From assembly GCA_026874595.1 (NCBI GenBank), contig CM049315.1, positions 78,039,401-78,103,400 on the forward strand: DNA of 64,000 nucleotides, given 5' to 3'. Source of the stretch: Sipunculus nudus. Its lineage: Eukaryota; Annelida; Sipuncula; Golfingiida; Sipunculidae. The translations under genes were made by a program, and so were the position numbers. Under the pieces are notes generated by a model that was not told the origin of the DNA, searched no databases, and worked only from the letters and a program-made list of their open reading frames with translations. Below, one piece after another: positions 48,340 through 63,300 of this stretch (position 1 is the first letter of the stretch; every line of letters starts with the position of its first letter).

Positions 48340-51300
48340 GTATGTTGTGCATTTTCTTTAAAATTTAAATTTTGGAAAATTTAACTGTGCGCGCCAAGCA
48401 TGGAGCACCTGTGTCCAGCGCATCTGGAAACTTATCCGCATGGAAACCAAGATTATATTCAACAGAACAGAGATGTTTAACAACAAGCACTCAAAGAGAA
48501 ATAAAAGCGCAGCTTACACTTGCGAAAAGTTGTATAAACCCCTGAATACAGTAGAAGCCCAAACCAATAGGGAAAAGGAATGTATGCAAGCTATTTTTTT
48601 TATGTTTGCCACATCATAAAATTAATGTGTTCTTGCTGAATACATCAGAAATGAAAGTCATTACATGAGAAATTATGGAATCTTTATTTAAAACACCTCC
48701 ACATGCGCTTAGAGAAAAAGCGTAAGAAAATAGTCCGACAGAGAGAAGTGACAGAAGTTGTGTATAGATAGGCCTAGTCCCCGAGAGGTTTAATTTGAAA
48801 ATAGGGGTCTTTTCAAGGTTACAGACTAGGGAACCTGTTGTCTGCCTCTGTCAACAGGAACTAATGAAAAACAACAGATCATATGGAATTAAATATTAAT
48901 GGATTGAGGGTCCACAAATTGACAATAATGTTGAACATAACAAATATAATGTATTTAATGCGGGTGGTCTTGAAGTCTAATTCTATGGTGTCGCATTCCC
49001 CCTGACTTTAACCCTACAATCAAGTAAAATGTACAATGAAGACCTACATGCCGCAGACACCCATAGACAAGACCCCTGTATATATTTACAGATAAAAATC
49101 AAAACCTACACTTATGTAATGTTAAATAATCATGCCATCACATTGGTGTATCATATGTTTCTTTGGAAATGCCAGAGAGCTACTTAATTTAAATATAAGT
49201 ATGAAGCGGCCATGACGCCGAAACACAGCGAGCCTGAGCTCATAGATGTTATCTCCATAGAGAAGAGGGTTGCTTCGTTGTTATCAGCACAGCCAAGGAC
49301 TGGAGAGTCGGTAAACTATACACGAGCACCGGGAGTTTATCTGGAATCCCGGGTTTATGTTTAGGCTTTCCTATACACACGCTACACACCTGGACAGAAC
49401 ATTGTTTACGCCCAGTAAGACACAAAAAAGAAAAGAAAAAGAAACTATAGGCATGCATCGCATGTTGGAAATGTTTTTTTCAACTCATCTGACTCCATCC
49501 TACCATCTTTCGGAAGACTGTAGGCAATGAAAAAAGTTTGATCTTTCTGCCACAACTTTATTATACACGAGGAATAGCAGCAAAGGGGGACGTTAAGATT
49601 ATTTACGTTGATACCTGACACCACTTATTACTTAATGAAATTTACTTAAATTATAATATTTAAAAAAAAGTCTAAATACTTAGTTCTCTCGGTAAAAAAA
49701 GAATCAGACAGATTCTGAGAAGCCTACATCTGGTAAATGTGCCATCGTAAATTATAACAATGACAAGTCTGGGAATTCTTTGTCATACATAAATCAGGAA
49801 TTGAATTAGTGAAAAGAAATGTACACCAGGTAAGCCAAATATATACCTGAGCCGGAGGAGCTAGGAAAGGTAATAGAGACACCTGGAATGCCATTGGTAT
49901 GCTGCCTGGGGCAGCTCTGCAGCTGAGCCTAAACTTAGCAGCCGCCAGCTACCAGTCAGTGCTCCGGTCCATTCCTGTATAACTAAATATTCCAACCCGG
50001 ACTTACTCATATTACTTGGAATTAAACCCAAATACCAAACCTCTGAAACAAATTATAATCTTTACCACCAAATCCTGGGTGACTCTAGTTCATTCCTACT
50101 TTTCTGACCCATCATCAGTTTACTTTGATTTAAAAAGATAGGAAAATATAATTAGAATAATTTGGAAATATTTGCTGATTTATACGAATTATGATTGCAT
50201 TTTCGACTTCCGACCTTCTATTGTATCGCAAAGAAACAAAAATACCGGACCACTGTTAAATATGAACAAGAATTTCCAACATTGCCACGCGTTACACTTT
50301 CCGTGCGTGCGGTATGTGTTTATTCTCTGCTCGTCTGTAAAACTGGTCCAGTGTATTATGGGTAATCCAGAGGGAAGAAGAAGACGTAACGAATTATAAG
50401 CGCGGTCTTGTTGATTTAGGTGTGTATGCTTCCTGTACCATCAGCTATACACACGTGCTTATGGGCTCTGTTCTACCTCAATTACCTATAATTACCTTCC
50501 ACTCATATACCTCCAGGTCCAATACTTTACATGTTCAAATATTAACATACCAGTGCTGAATTATGATGATTACCCAAACAATATTTATTGACTAGGGAAA
50601 AGCTCGCCTGGGGATTTATTCTCTCATTTTGGAACGAATAGTCGAGAATTAAAATGACACCAGAAAAGCCTTCAATGTACACATGTACGTGAACTTTCTT
50701 GGAAAGATTACGTTTTGATATTTCTTTCTTACGATTCAAAGATGGGTGCTCAAACTTACTTTGTTTAAAAAAGGAGCATGGTGCATTTGCAAAATAGTAA
50801 TCAATTCAGTAAAAAATACATTTCAGTAAAAGAAACTTCTTAAAGATTAATTTGTTACCAAATACTTGCAGCGTTTAAGTAAATCTAAGGCCCTATTGTA
50901 GGACAAAATGGTAAAGCTGGCCATAGTTGTAAGTTGAGTTAACTTCTGTTGAACGCAGTTAACGAAGCCAGTATAAATATACGCCGGTAAAGCTAAAACC
51001 ACCTGGGTTGAACTAGCACCCCCTACCTTTGTATCACGACCCTGCCAGGTCTAAGAATTGCTATGTTATCTGTTTTCTATGTTTTTATTGAGGGATAGGA
51101 AATCTACTGTTTGCATGGGCCTACAGTGCCTGGGTACCCGAGAGGTGTATTATTACCCGCAAGAAGAGTTATCGTCTGATAAAGATAAGATAAGCGAAAG
51201 AAAGACGCAACAAAGCCGCTCTCCATTCACAATATTTTTTTCTTAGGATATAATTTATCAAATGTTCAGCCCTCCAGGAAACCTTTCTGTATCTGTATAG

Positions 51301-54300
51301 TTGGTATCTTATGAACTTAGAAAAATACTGATAATCCACGAAGGTCATGACCTTGAGAAAAGCAAATCCCTGTGATTTATAGATATACTGTTAAAACATT
51401 GACCTGCTGATATTAATAATTTATAGTTTGAAATGAACGATCCACGTTTGTCAATGAGTTGGATATTTTTACATGAATATACGTGTCGACCATGAAATAT
51501 ATTTCAAATTTCAAATTTTATCAAAAGTTAGTTGTCCAGGGGGAATTTTCCTTAGGTCCATAGGGGCAGGTCTATTTCTGTATATAAAGAATTCATTTAG
51601 ACGATCTTTTCAAAATGATTTTTGTAATATACGAATATAACGTTATACATTTTTATATTAATATACATTTTCTCTTTTTCCTAGGCCCGCCTGAGAGAGC
51701 TGGAAGATGCCTTGGACGCCGAGAGAGAGGGCCGCCTCAGGGTAAGTGAGAACTGAGTGACACAGAAACTGTTATTTCCGGATTCTTTATCCAGTGATTA
51801 TATACTCATTATTTATCCCTACTAGTCATAAATCTTCTCGTAGACAGAAGGCAAACATTAATTCAAAGATATATTGTCCGGGTAAACACAATTTACATTG
51901 CTGCCTCACAGATGTCATTTACGATGTTGGCAAATCCTGTAAATACATATTCTATATCTCAATCGTATATACAATCACCTATCATGTGCTTCAGTCTATA
52001 AATGTGAGTGAGCTGCTATCCACGTTTTTATAGTGTCAGTTTATGTCAGTGATCAATTGTATATCAATAATATTTAAAAGAAAATTGGGGAAACTGCAAA
52101 GATTTAAATAAATTTTATCTAATATGAGTTCGATTAAATAAAAAAAAATAAAACACATTAAGTTTTTAAGCTTCTAAAAATTTAGAATTTATGTATTAAG
52201 ATTTGTTATCTCATGAATTAGCCATTATTTAAAATGTAAACCGTCTATTTCCCTTCTTATATCAATTTATCCTGGTCAATTGTTATGTTATATAAAATGC
52301 ATTATGTATTGTGTATTTTATAGAACTATAATCACGTAGAATGGAAGCTCAAATCTATCTATTACTACAGATGTTTTTCAGGTTAAACACTCCACAGGGC
52401 ATTCTAATGTTTATAGACATATCACATATTATCTATCATATGAATATAATTAAGTGACATATATTATCATAGATTATTACATACCTTGCACGCAAACAAG
52501 TTAAAATCCTAGCATTGCCTCATTCAAACTAATATATATTACACAAATGGTGATAAATTGCAATATGTTTAGCGTATACAGATAGGTTTAATATACTGAA
52601 CGCGGGTTGTTGTACTGCAGGTGTTATCAGGTGTAAATAAGTACATCAAGGCACACCGTTTATTGCTATGAAAATAGCATTTCCTAGCTCTGAGTCAGTG
52701 CGTGTCGGTAGTTTATCTGTATAACCGGCAGTGTATGTGCATTTTCACTGATGTACGCGTTTAGTCCTGGTCTTGTGGTCATTAATCAGGAAGCTGACGT
52801 TCCCGTGAGGTCAGACACAAATACAACACATCGCCTGCATCCCAACCACAACCGAGTCAGGTTACCCCTAGCAACCCGTGCCCCGAAATCCTGGAAGCGC
52901 CGAGTGTATTTATAGCAGCACTGCAGAGTCGGGCTGGCCAAATTTAGTAGTGGTTCCTAGTAGCGCACCCTCCCTGTAGGGCCAAAGCATACTAGCACGC
53001 ACTGATCATCAACGGCCTGTGCTAACCAGCTGACTGCATACCCAATCATTAACTTTGAGACTGTTTTATTGCGGGCCATTGGCAAAAGCTATTTTAACAC
53101 TTGTTGAAATTGACTTGACCGTTATTATTAAAAGCTCCTTGAATTTATGTCTTTCTGCACATAACTCCCCCAAATGTAGACACGTCTTTAATTTTGCGGA
53201 TAGATTTGGCAAAATCATGTTATATACTTGTGCCAGTGCGTTTTATTTATAGAAACTTTTGAAGTTTTATCTTTTGGCAAGATAACAGCGATGGTCGGTG
53301 CTGTTTGTGGACTCAGTAATACAGACTTCCACTGCAATTATTTCTACATACGCCGATTCCAGTGTTGTCACAATTTCACGTTCAGTTTATGCCGTGCCCT
53401 TTGTGTCCAACTCTATAAATTATTTGCCAGATCAACTGTTGTACCCCCCCCCCCCCCCCGTGAGAGTCCTTAAGATCACTGATGTAAGTAAAATGATTAA
53501 ACTGACATTTAATCTTACATGATATTTTATACTACATACATGTGTTATCTAAACATTGTTTACATATTCTTTCAATCATGATAAATGTGTGTAACTATGA
53601 ACTTTTGTAGCCAGTGACTTTCACCTTAAGCCTGAGGATGAGTCAACCCGTGTACTTAGTGTACTCTCGGGTTCTGTAGGATGTTTATAATAGTTAACCC
53701 GATAGAGTTCCAGGAATACCTCTGCCCACTCAGACGGGATGTCTGTCTGTAATCAAACTCCAACATCTGAAAAACAACAACGTCCCACCTATAGTTATGT
53801 TTAAGGGTTGGCCACCCCCCATCCCCCGCCCTGATACAAACTTCCTGCTGTTGGATATCGTAATACAAAATACAAATTCATATCCTACCAGAGACAAAAA
53901 TTCTATTGATATCAAAAACACAACCGGAAAAAAATATATATGCAACAATTTTCGGGAGCCCTCATTTAATGGAAAATATATGCTAATTGTTATAGAGCAT
54001 TCAAATTCATACTTTGAGAATAAATGTTCATGTTTAACAAACAGATTTAATTTTAAAGAAAAAATTAAATCCTGTTTGAGTGATTTTATTAAAGTTCGCA
54101 AACATGATCACGGAAACGAATTTTTTTAAAGCAGCAGCTTCGAATAATAGTTTTGAAAGTTTGAGAGGCATTACCGTGTTAAAGTATTGTTTAGATTGCT
54201 CAGGTGTTTATCTGAACGGGACTGCGTCTTATAGTTAGTACCGTACACAAACCAACAGAGAAACAGATGTTACAAATAAACTCAAATCACGCACAGCTGT

Positions 54301-57300
54301 CCGCGATGCATCACAGTGATCAGTCAGGTCACGTGGTCCTGCGATAGGTCGGCTTACCTCTCTGTGACCTTAACTAACGAGTTTCGGTCTCTGTGAGTTA
54401 TAGAACCTCCCTAAGTAAATGTCATGCACAGGTTCCACTACTTAAAGATCTAACCAGGTAATGCCCCTGTTGTGACCTTCCTTACTCAAACCAAGCACTA
54501 CAGTAGAATTACAGAGACAACATTCAGTCAGAAAAATTATATGCACAAATAAAAGAGCTTTAATTAAATATCTATAGAAAAAATTTGTTTCGATGTCTAT
54601 AAAAATGCCATATAATAAATGAAATACATATATAATATGTGTGTGTGTGTGCAAAACATTTTGGAAGGCGGTTATACATTCTAAATTGTGATCCAAGTTC
54701 CGTTAATCCGGTAGTTTTTTTAATATATCAGTCTCAGTTTTAAAAAAGTTTATGAATATTTGAATTATATCTTATTACATGAGGTATTGTTTTTGCAGGC
54801 GGAGCGCCAGGTTGGAGACCTGACCTTTCAGTTGGAGGCGCTGAGCGACAGATTGGAAGAAGCTGAAGGAATGTCCTCCCAATCAGTACGTACCAAAATA
54901 AACCGTAACACAGTAGAATGACTAAACGTAACATGACAAAACTTCTACCATCAGCAAACTAGCACAGCAGAATGACTAACCGTAACATGACAAAACTTCT
55001 ACCATCAGCAAACTAGCACAGCAGAATGACTAAACGTAACATGACAAAACTTCTACCATCAGCAAACTAGCACAGCAGAATGACTAAACGTAACATGACA
55101 AAACTTTTACCATCAGCAAACTAGCACAGCAGAATGACTAAACGTTACACTAAGCAAAACGAATCATGACTAGACAAAATCGCATTGAATAACTCGATTT
55201 GAAGTACTTTGGTTGAACCGGTATTCTGGTAGTATATAGAACATTAGATTCGTTCATGTAATGATGGTCGAACAGCAGTTGATCTAAACCACCCTTAAGA
55301 CTGTTTCCCGACGTCTTGACTAACGAACTGGTTACCGTGATGACAATGGGAAACTATGTAAAACTGGGATATCACTTACAACGGTACCTAAACCGATGAA
55401 AGGACAAGATAGGTATATAAACATTAATGATATTATATATCGCTTGATGAAGATTTATTTTCTCCTAAACATTGACAGATGGATAAATAAAACCATTTGC
55501 TATTGTTGATTTTCTAATGGAATATCAAATACAGTCATGTCGCCAGTACAAGCGTAAACTGGGATAGACACAGGGATGTGACATATATAAGCGGGCTTCA
55601 ACTTCGATGTCTTTTCCGGGTTACAGAAGATGCGTTTATTGCTTACAAGGTATTAAATAAACAGATCGACAAGAAAGGGAAAGCAAAAACGTTTATGAAT
55701 ATCTATATTGCAAAACAGCATATAAAATAACGCTTATGCACACCTGATAATTTATTTCCCGAAATTGTGTGCCATAGTGGCTGTGCTAGCTTCACATATA
55801 ATCAATGTAAGTGGGCTTGACTGTACATTAAAATATAGTTCTAAATATTGAATATATTACCTAATGTACAATTGATATAATGCTTATGTGTATTTTGAGT
55901 CTGCTATAATTTGTGTAAAGCACACTGGTATATGTGATGTTACAGATTGAGATCAGCAGGAAGAGGGAGGGAGAACTGATGAAGATCAAGAAGGACTACG
56001 AGTTGATGGCCGTGCAACACGAATCTGCCGAGGCATCACTGAGAAAGAGGCACCAAGAAACTGTCAACGACCTCTCTGACCAGATTGACTTCCTCACAAG
56101 GAACAAGAACAAGTACGTATAACATCTGCCGCAAATTACAATTATAAAAAAATAATGATAATGATAAATGATAACAAATGGTATTAATATGGCGTCAATT
56201 CTCCGACAGTCGAACTCACAGCGCAATTCACACACGCACTCATACCCACATTCACAGCACAATTTCTCGAAAACATACTTCAAGAGGCTCTCCCAAAGCC
56301 CACTATCATTTCTCACTTTCTCCCGCGTGTTTATCCACGGAATCGTATTAATAACCTAAAGCTTGATGATGAAGATAATAATTTTTCATTTCTTCTAAGT
56401 TATTTAAGAATACTAACAAGATGCGTTTACAGGATATAATTGTTTGATTGAACTGAGCTCCAGTACCTTCATGATATAGCTTTTATGTCTCTTTGTTCAA
56501 TGACTTCATGTTTGTATATGTAAGAAAAAGGTAACTTTAAAGATTTAATCACTTTAGATTATTCGTATTCACTTTAGTGTTAGAATTACATTCAGCTGAC
56601 GATGAAAACTGAAACGAGGGGCGGCGAGACTATTTACGGTCGACAGCCCCCCAAGAGAGAGCGCTCTTCTTGCTTATTAGGGATGCCGAGTCCCATGACA
56701 ATGTTTCACTCACAAACGAGTGCGCCTTTGGGGGTTCCTCTGTGTTTAGTACAACCAATGGTTATGATTGCATAATCAGGACCCGAATATGCGGCACACT
56801 GTGCCTAGTTGACATTGGGATAATCGCTAGCTATTTAGACTCGACTTGTCACGTAGTCCGAAGCCGAAATGGAATTCTGAGATGTAAACACATAGATAAG
56901 CTTGCACTTATAAATAGGGATGGTTACCTTAAAACATATTTAAAATGTAAAAAAATATAATATATAAATAATAATACACGTTACATGGTATATAAAACAT
57001 CTCGTGATATCTCTTGTGATGTAGAGGAATTCTAGGCATAAAGGATGCAATCCTTAAATACTTAAAAGATCATTCTCGACTTGTAGTGAGTAATGAACAA
57101 ACCGGTCAAAGGATTCTTAATTTTTTTCAACTCCGCTAGAAAACCATGTATTTGACATACCTGTCCTGACTTTGCAATTTTTATCCTGAAAACTGAACCG
57201 AGTATACGACAGGATTATCGACATTGACCATAAACTTTGCCATTTTGAACGGCTATTTCGTAATTTTCGAACCCGGTAAGTATGTGCTTGGGGAAAACAA

Positions 57301-60300
57301 CAACATGCCGTGTAGGACAAACAGGCATTTTAGACCACGCATTATTCGTCTTGTTTACAACGTTCATATCATTAGGACAAGCACATATGATGTCCCCATG
57401 AGCCTTTCAATTTTCGTGAATGCAGAACACTAGGTTATACTCGTGTCACGAGTGAAAAGCCTTCGATGGAACCTCTTTAATCTTATAAGATTCAGGGAAA
57501 TCAAAACGTGGAATTATATATATTTTACCATAAAATCCCACTTCTGTCAATGACAAGCTTTAAAATTATTGGATCTGATGATATTTAGTTACATGGATGT
57601 TGTCTTTGTAGGATCGAGAAAGAAAAACAGACCCTGATCATCGAAATCGACGCCATTTCATCCTCCCTTGACGCTTCCAACAAGGCCAGAGTAAGTAAAG
57701 CCTGGCCATTATTTGTCAATTAGTTTCGTACAAAATATACTCCGGATTCTTGAGTTTACACGGTACTTGCTACCATAAGAATATAATATCAGGATTTGGT
57801 CACTATAAGACAAAACATTTTATTAATTAAATGAGCAGTGCATTTACGAAAAATAAGCGAATTCATCCTCTGTCCCTGAATTAACCTAACTTTCATGATA
57901 AAGGCACATAGTCTTAAAACCAGTTGTCTATCTTCAAGATATAGCATTTTGTGAAAATCAGTTGCAGCAACTGTCAAACTCTACTTCTGACATATGCCTT
58001 TAAACATGCATCATACGTCCATATCTAATATTGTTTGGTAACATAAAACCACAATATTATTTTTTACCCCTATGTTACCTTTAAAACATGTATATTGGGA
58101 CCTGGTATTTTTTTAATATTCATCTTTTCATTGTAATCTTGTAGGCAACTGCGGAAAACAAAGTAGAATCCCTCGAGGACCAGCTGAGGCGTCTGAAGGC
58201 CCAAGTTGATGAACTGACCCGCCAGTTGAACGATGCCAATGGCATCAAGGCCCGCCTGACCACCGAGAACTTTGAACTCCAGCGCCAGATCCAGGACCTT
58301 GACAGCGCCAACGGTGTCCTGTCCAAGGCCAAGTCCCAGCTCTCTGCCGCCCTGGACGATGCCAAGCGCACTGCTGATGAGGAGTCCAGAGTACGTGAAC
58401 GTTACTTCATAAGGCCACGCCAAAATATTGTTCTACAGATAGGCCGTGTCTGACTTGTTTTCAGTAGTGGTGTGAGCATATGGCCCTTATTATTTTAATT
58501 CATAAGTGCTCTTGTCCCAGTCCATTTAGATATGTAAAGGAAGTAAACATTTCATTCTTCAAGGTTTTTATGTAGTGTGGACCATTTTGTGCATTTAATC
58601 TGCCCCATTCCTAGAAAAATCGCCCATATTTATATCCTGCCATTTGTCCTATTTTGTCTCTACTAGTCCGTTAAAAAACAAATCGCTCCTTATTTTCTCC
58701 TGGGAGTCTGAAGAACATTTTTGTTTGCCCCAATAACGTTAGAAATTAACTTATTTGGTCTTGTTCCGGCAATGAAGGGATGGACAGTTAATTTGTTCGG
58801 ATAAAGAGGAGCCGGATGGTTTATTTTTTGGATAAAGAGGGACTGGTAGTTCACTTGTTCATATAAAATACGGACGGGTAGTTTGTTCGGATAGATGGGA
58901 TAAAAAGTTAATTTCTTCGGATATAGAGCAGACTGATATTAAGTTTGTTGGGATACAGAGGGGATCGATGGACAGCTGATTTGTTTGGATAAAGAAGGAT
59001 AGATATTTAAGCTTTGGCCATTTGACTGTATTGTAAATAGTTGATCATATCACCATATCATTTATTTTCCATTAATCTTTTATATCTCAGATATACAGTT
59101 GCTTGATAAATAAAACATCACAGTAAAACAGAAATATGGCAGATCAGTAGTTAAAAAATAAAATTTGAACACTGATTTGAACCATTTACCTTCAGATGAA
59201 CATCGGCTGTATCTCGTACACAAACATACAAACAGACTAATATTCAGATATAACTTATTCTACATCAGCATTTGACACCTCCGAAATTGGTTCATATCGG
59301 ACTTTCCAGGAGATTGAAATTGTTTCCTGTTTAATTGCAAGAACGAGTTAGTTTCAATTAAGTTTATTCTGACTTTTACAGGCCAGGACCCAGATTCAGA
59401 TCCAGTTCACCAACCTGCAGACAGAATACGACAACCTTCACGCCAGGTACGAGGAGGAGGCCGAGGCAGCATCCCAGGCCAAGACCGCCCTCAGCAAGGC
59501 TCTGGCCGACCTGGCTGCCATGCGCAGCAAGTACGACAAAGACATGCTGGCCAAGACCGAAGAATACGAGGAGCTCAGGTCAGGCAGGAGTGATTACATA
59601 ACCCGCCGCTAGAGCTCGGTATCAAGGCTAACAGAAAGTGTCTATTGCCATGTATATACTAAAAGTATTTTGTACCTCCGCCAGGATTATGGTTATTTTA
59701 CCCTCGGTTTGTCTGTCTGCAGATAAATGCAAAATATTCTGAACAGATTTGCTGAAATTTTGTTGGGTTTTAGGGGTATTGTTCGGTATTAGTGGCTTTC
59801 ATCGTTATTTGTGGCTTGATCCTGGCGGGGGTTTGATATGTCCGACATCTTGGTATCATATTAGCGTAATATATTGGTATTATATATTAAAATGGCCAGT
59901 GTACTTCTGCCATTGTTCATTCTCAATGCAATTATGGACACAGTTAAAGTTTTACTTCATATAATCATTGGTTGTTATCAATAGTTAGTGAAGACTTGCG
60001 GATTCTGAGTTGTTTCATTGGAAGGAATAAGAGTTCTGATCCCTCTTTCCCTAATTCTCTTTTTTATTGCATTAGAAAATTTGGATTTACTTTTATTTGT
60101 TGAAAACGTAGCTGCTATTTGGTTAAAATAATGATATAAAGGTGTTCCGGTATAGACAGAAGAACGCAGGTCTCATGCGTAACAAAAATCTACGCGTGTT
60201 CCTCTGAAATGTATATATAATAAGGAGCAAAATAACACAACCGCTGATGAAGTTGTTTCACCGGTTTTCAGGAAGAAGATGAACGCTCGCCTGGCTGAGC

Positions 60301-63300
60301 TTGAGGACATGGCAGAACAGGCCCGTTCCAAGTGCGCCAAGCTCGAGAAGGACAAGAACAAGCTGCAGATCGAAATCAGAGAACTCACCGTCGAGCTTGA
60401 CAACGTAAGGCTCCTTACAACATACCGGAAACAACCCAGCAGACCGTACATTAAATCACTCACAGCTTAACGTTGTAACTTGTAACTTGTAACTGTACCA
60501 AGTTTAAACTCACAACGGCGCTATCTTGCAATTAGTGAGAGAATATTATTTTATCATTTTATTCTATCCCTTCTGTGTATTATACATATCATACACTAGC
60601 ATCCAAAACACATAAGGGTTAAAATGGCTGAATAAAACTCCTGTAAATTTTAACATTCAATAAGTTCAACATGATCAACATTAGGGATTTGAGGGATACA
60701 TTTTTGCCACAGGGAACATGACATATGTGAACAGCTCGAATAGTTCTGGTGAATCTGTTTTTTTTATATTAAATCTGTCCTGATGAATAATAAAAATGAA
60801 TAACTGAACCTATTTGATTTCCAACCCCTTGTTAGAAATGAAAACAATTTTTGAGGATAATATGACATGTTCTTCATATTACCTGGTATTGTTTTACAGG
60901 CCAATGCAGCCGTAGGCGACCTTACCAGGCGCCTGAAGTCTGCTGAGGCTGCCAATGCTGACCTGACCCGTCGCTGCGACGAGCTGCAGACAGCACTGAA
61001 CGCCGCTAACAACGAGAACAGCCGCCTGACCGCCGAGGTCGCCAGACTGAAGGCCTTGGTTAACGACCTGACAGACAAGTGCGACACCCTGGGCAGAGAA
61101 AACAGGAGCCTTTCGGGTCAGTGTTGAAAATTGTGAAATAAATGCTATAGATTCTGATGTCGTCTTGCATGTTTATATTCATCCTTGTTTTTCCTTAAAA
61201 TTTTTATATATTTAGTCTTTAGATTTGAAAACATATACTCCACTTGAATATCAGGAAATGCATCTTCTCTGTATCTATATTGATATATTAAATCTCTTAG
61301 TTTACGTATTACGTATGTAAACAGTAAAACAACCTGAAACATTCAATCATTGTCCTTTATAATGACGGCCCTTTGTTTCCTACAGATATTGTATACAGTT
61401 GAGTGGAGCACGTGTTATTGTTAATTAATTGTTTGAACGGGACGACATATAAATACTGTGATGTTGGTTTTACCTGAGCAATCGTCAGTTGAAGCTTTAC
61501 TAATTGTTTTTCTCTTATCCTTCCCTGATTCCTTCCAGACGCACTTCGCGAGGCCAACGCTGCAAACAAGGACCTTAACCGCCAGGTGAACGAACTGACC
61601 ACCATCCGTATCCAGCTGGAGGGCGAGCGTGACAGCCTGGCCGCCGAGCTCGCAGACACCAAGGATGCTCTCAAGGACGCCCAGGCCCGCCTGGACGCCG
61701 CCAACGCTGCTCTCGGACAGCTCCGCTCCGAGATGGAGATGAGACTCCGCGAGAAGGACGACGAGATCGAGAACCTTCGGTAGGTTGTCATGACAACTAC
61801 AGTTTATAACTAACTTAGGGAGGGCAGTAAGTTTTCTGCACAACCTCTTCACCTAATCATCAGAGGAAACTTGAATTTTTTATGAATCCTATGGAAATTA
61901 CGTTGACGAATAGAAGCTTATCAACAATTATTCTAACGACCACTACTCTTAATCATCTTCTAAGCATTTTCGAAACGAAGCCCTGGTCCCGTTTATAGAG
62001 GAGAACAACTAAAAATAAAGATTTTATTTTTTCGTTGCAAATGCTCACCTGTCATCACGTGACCTTTATTATTACAGCAAGAGCGGCCAGCGCGCCATCG
62101 AGGAGCTTCAGCGTACCATCGTTGAGATCGAGACTAAGCTGAAGGCCGAGATCAGCCGCCTGAAGAAGAAATACGACATTGAGATCCGTGAACTCGAGCT
62201 CCAGCTGGACGCTGCCAACAAGGCTAACGACGAGCTGGGCCGCGCCAACAAGGCTCTTAACACCAGAGTTAAGGTACGCAACATCCCACACTCGCTTGCC
62301 TGTAAACTTTCCCTTTTTGCAATTTTTCATTAAATTGACAGTTGAAGTGAAGTATCTAACATGAAAATTCCGCCAAACCTTATTCCAAAGTTCATATTTC
62401 ATGCATGTAGATACTTAGTATAAAGAGACACAGGCAATAAGATGCAGAAAAACCGGCAGACAGAAACAGATGAAAATATGATTTCGCACACGGAAGTAAC
62501 AAAGTGAAATATTATGCGCTGAATTGTTGTATAGGAGACTGTTACAGTGCTCATATCTGCTATTACAGGAGCTTGAGATTCAGCTTGAGGAGGAGCGTCG
62601 TGCTGGAGATGAGGCCCGCGCCACCATCACTGTTCTGGAGAGGAAGAGGATCGCTCTTCAGACCGAGCTTGAGGATGTCCGTGCCCTGCTCGAAGCGGTC
62701 AGTATACAACCACCTGTTTCAACTAATTGGTCTCGGAAATCAGAATATAATTACGTGTTGAATATTTTCTTCAGTGTTTGGACTTCGGATAAACGATTAA
62801 AATTTATTCTCTTATATTTTCAATTTCGGATAAAAGATATTCGGTTAAACTGTGTTCAGATTAACGATGGTCTACTGTAATTCTGTTTACGTCCAATTAC
62901 GTTTCGTGCACAGTCTAGTCCTGCCAATAACCTTTATAGGAGAACGATCAAATGCCATACCGGAAGTGAATGTGGAAACGAATCTTTATTGTTTGTAGTA
63001 TATTGAGTCCAATTGACTTCGGTCGTAATGTTAAATTCTCCCATGTAACTAGCATATTGTTTTTTTTTTTTTTTGTCGGCGATCGAAATATCGTTACCGG
63101 TGACAACAAGCACAAGATATACTTCTCATAACGTGTTAGCTTTTGTGCAAATAATTTTAATTGGATGGAACAAGAAAAAAAAACATATTTACAGTTACAG
63201 ACAATGTAAATTTAAACAATTGTCCAAAATGTGCCAAATGTGCAAATCAATTATTAAGTGAGGAACTTGATATATATCAGTATATAATGATTTTCCAGGC

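Larger units (their letters stand above)
51742..54798 (+). other. Paramyosin intron 2
   Basis: 3057 bp. Contains a GC-rich block with promoter-like motifs (52610-53030, listed), a poly-C run and a second GC-richer patch near 54290-54400. No exon was found. Confidence 0.6.

Noticed and set aside
54909-55150. Regularly spaced repeats resembling a CRISPR array
   Set aside because: The whole 54-bp unit repeats with no unique spacers, in a eukaryotic intron.
56670-56960. 96-codon frame inside paramyosin intron 4
   Set aside because: Same strand as the gene but without splice sites that keep the frame, and no recognised motif.
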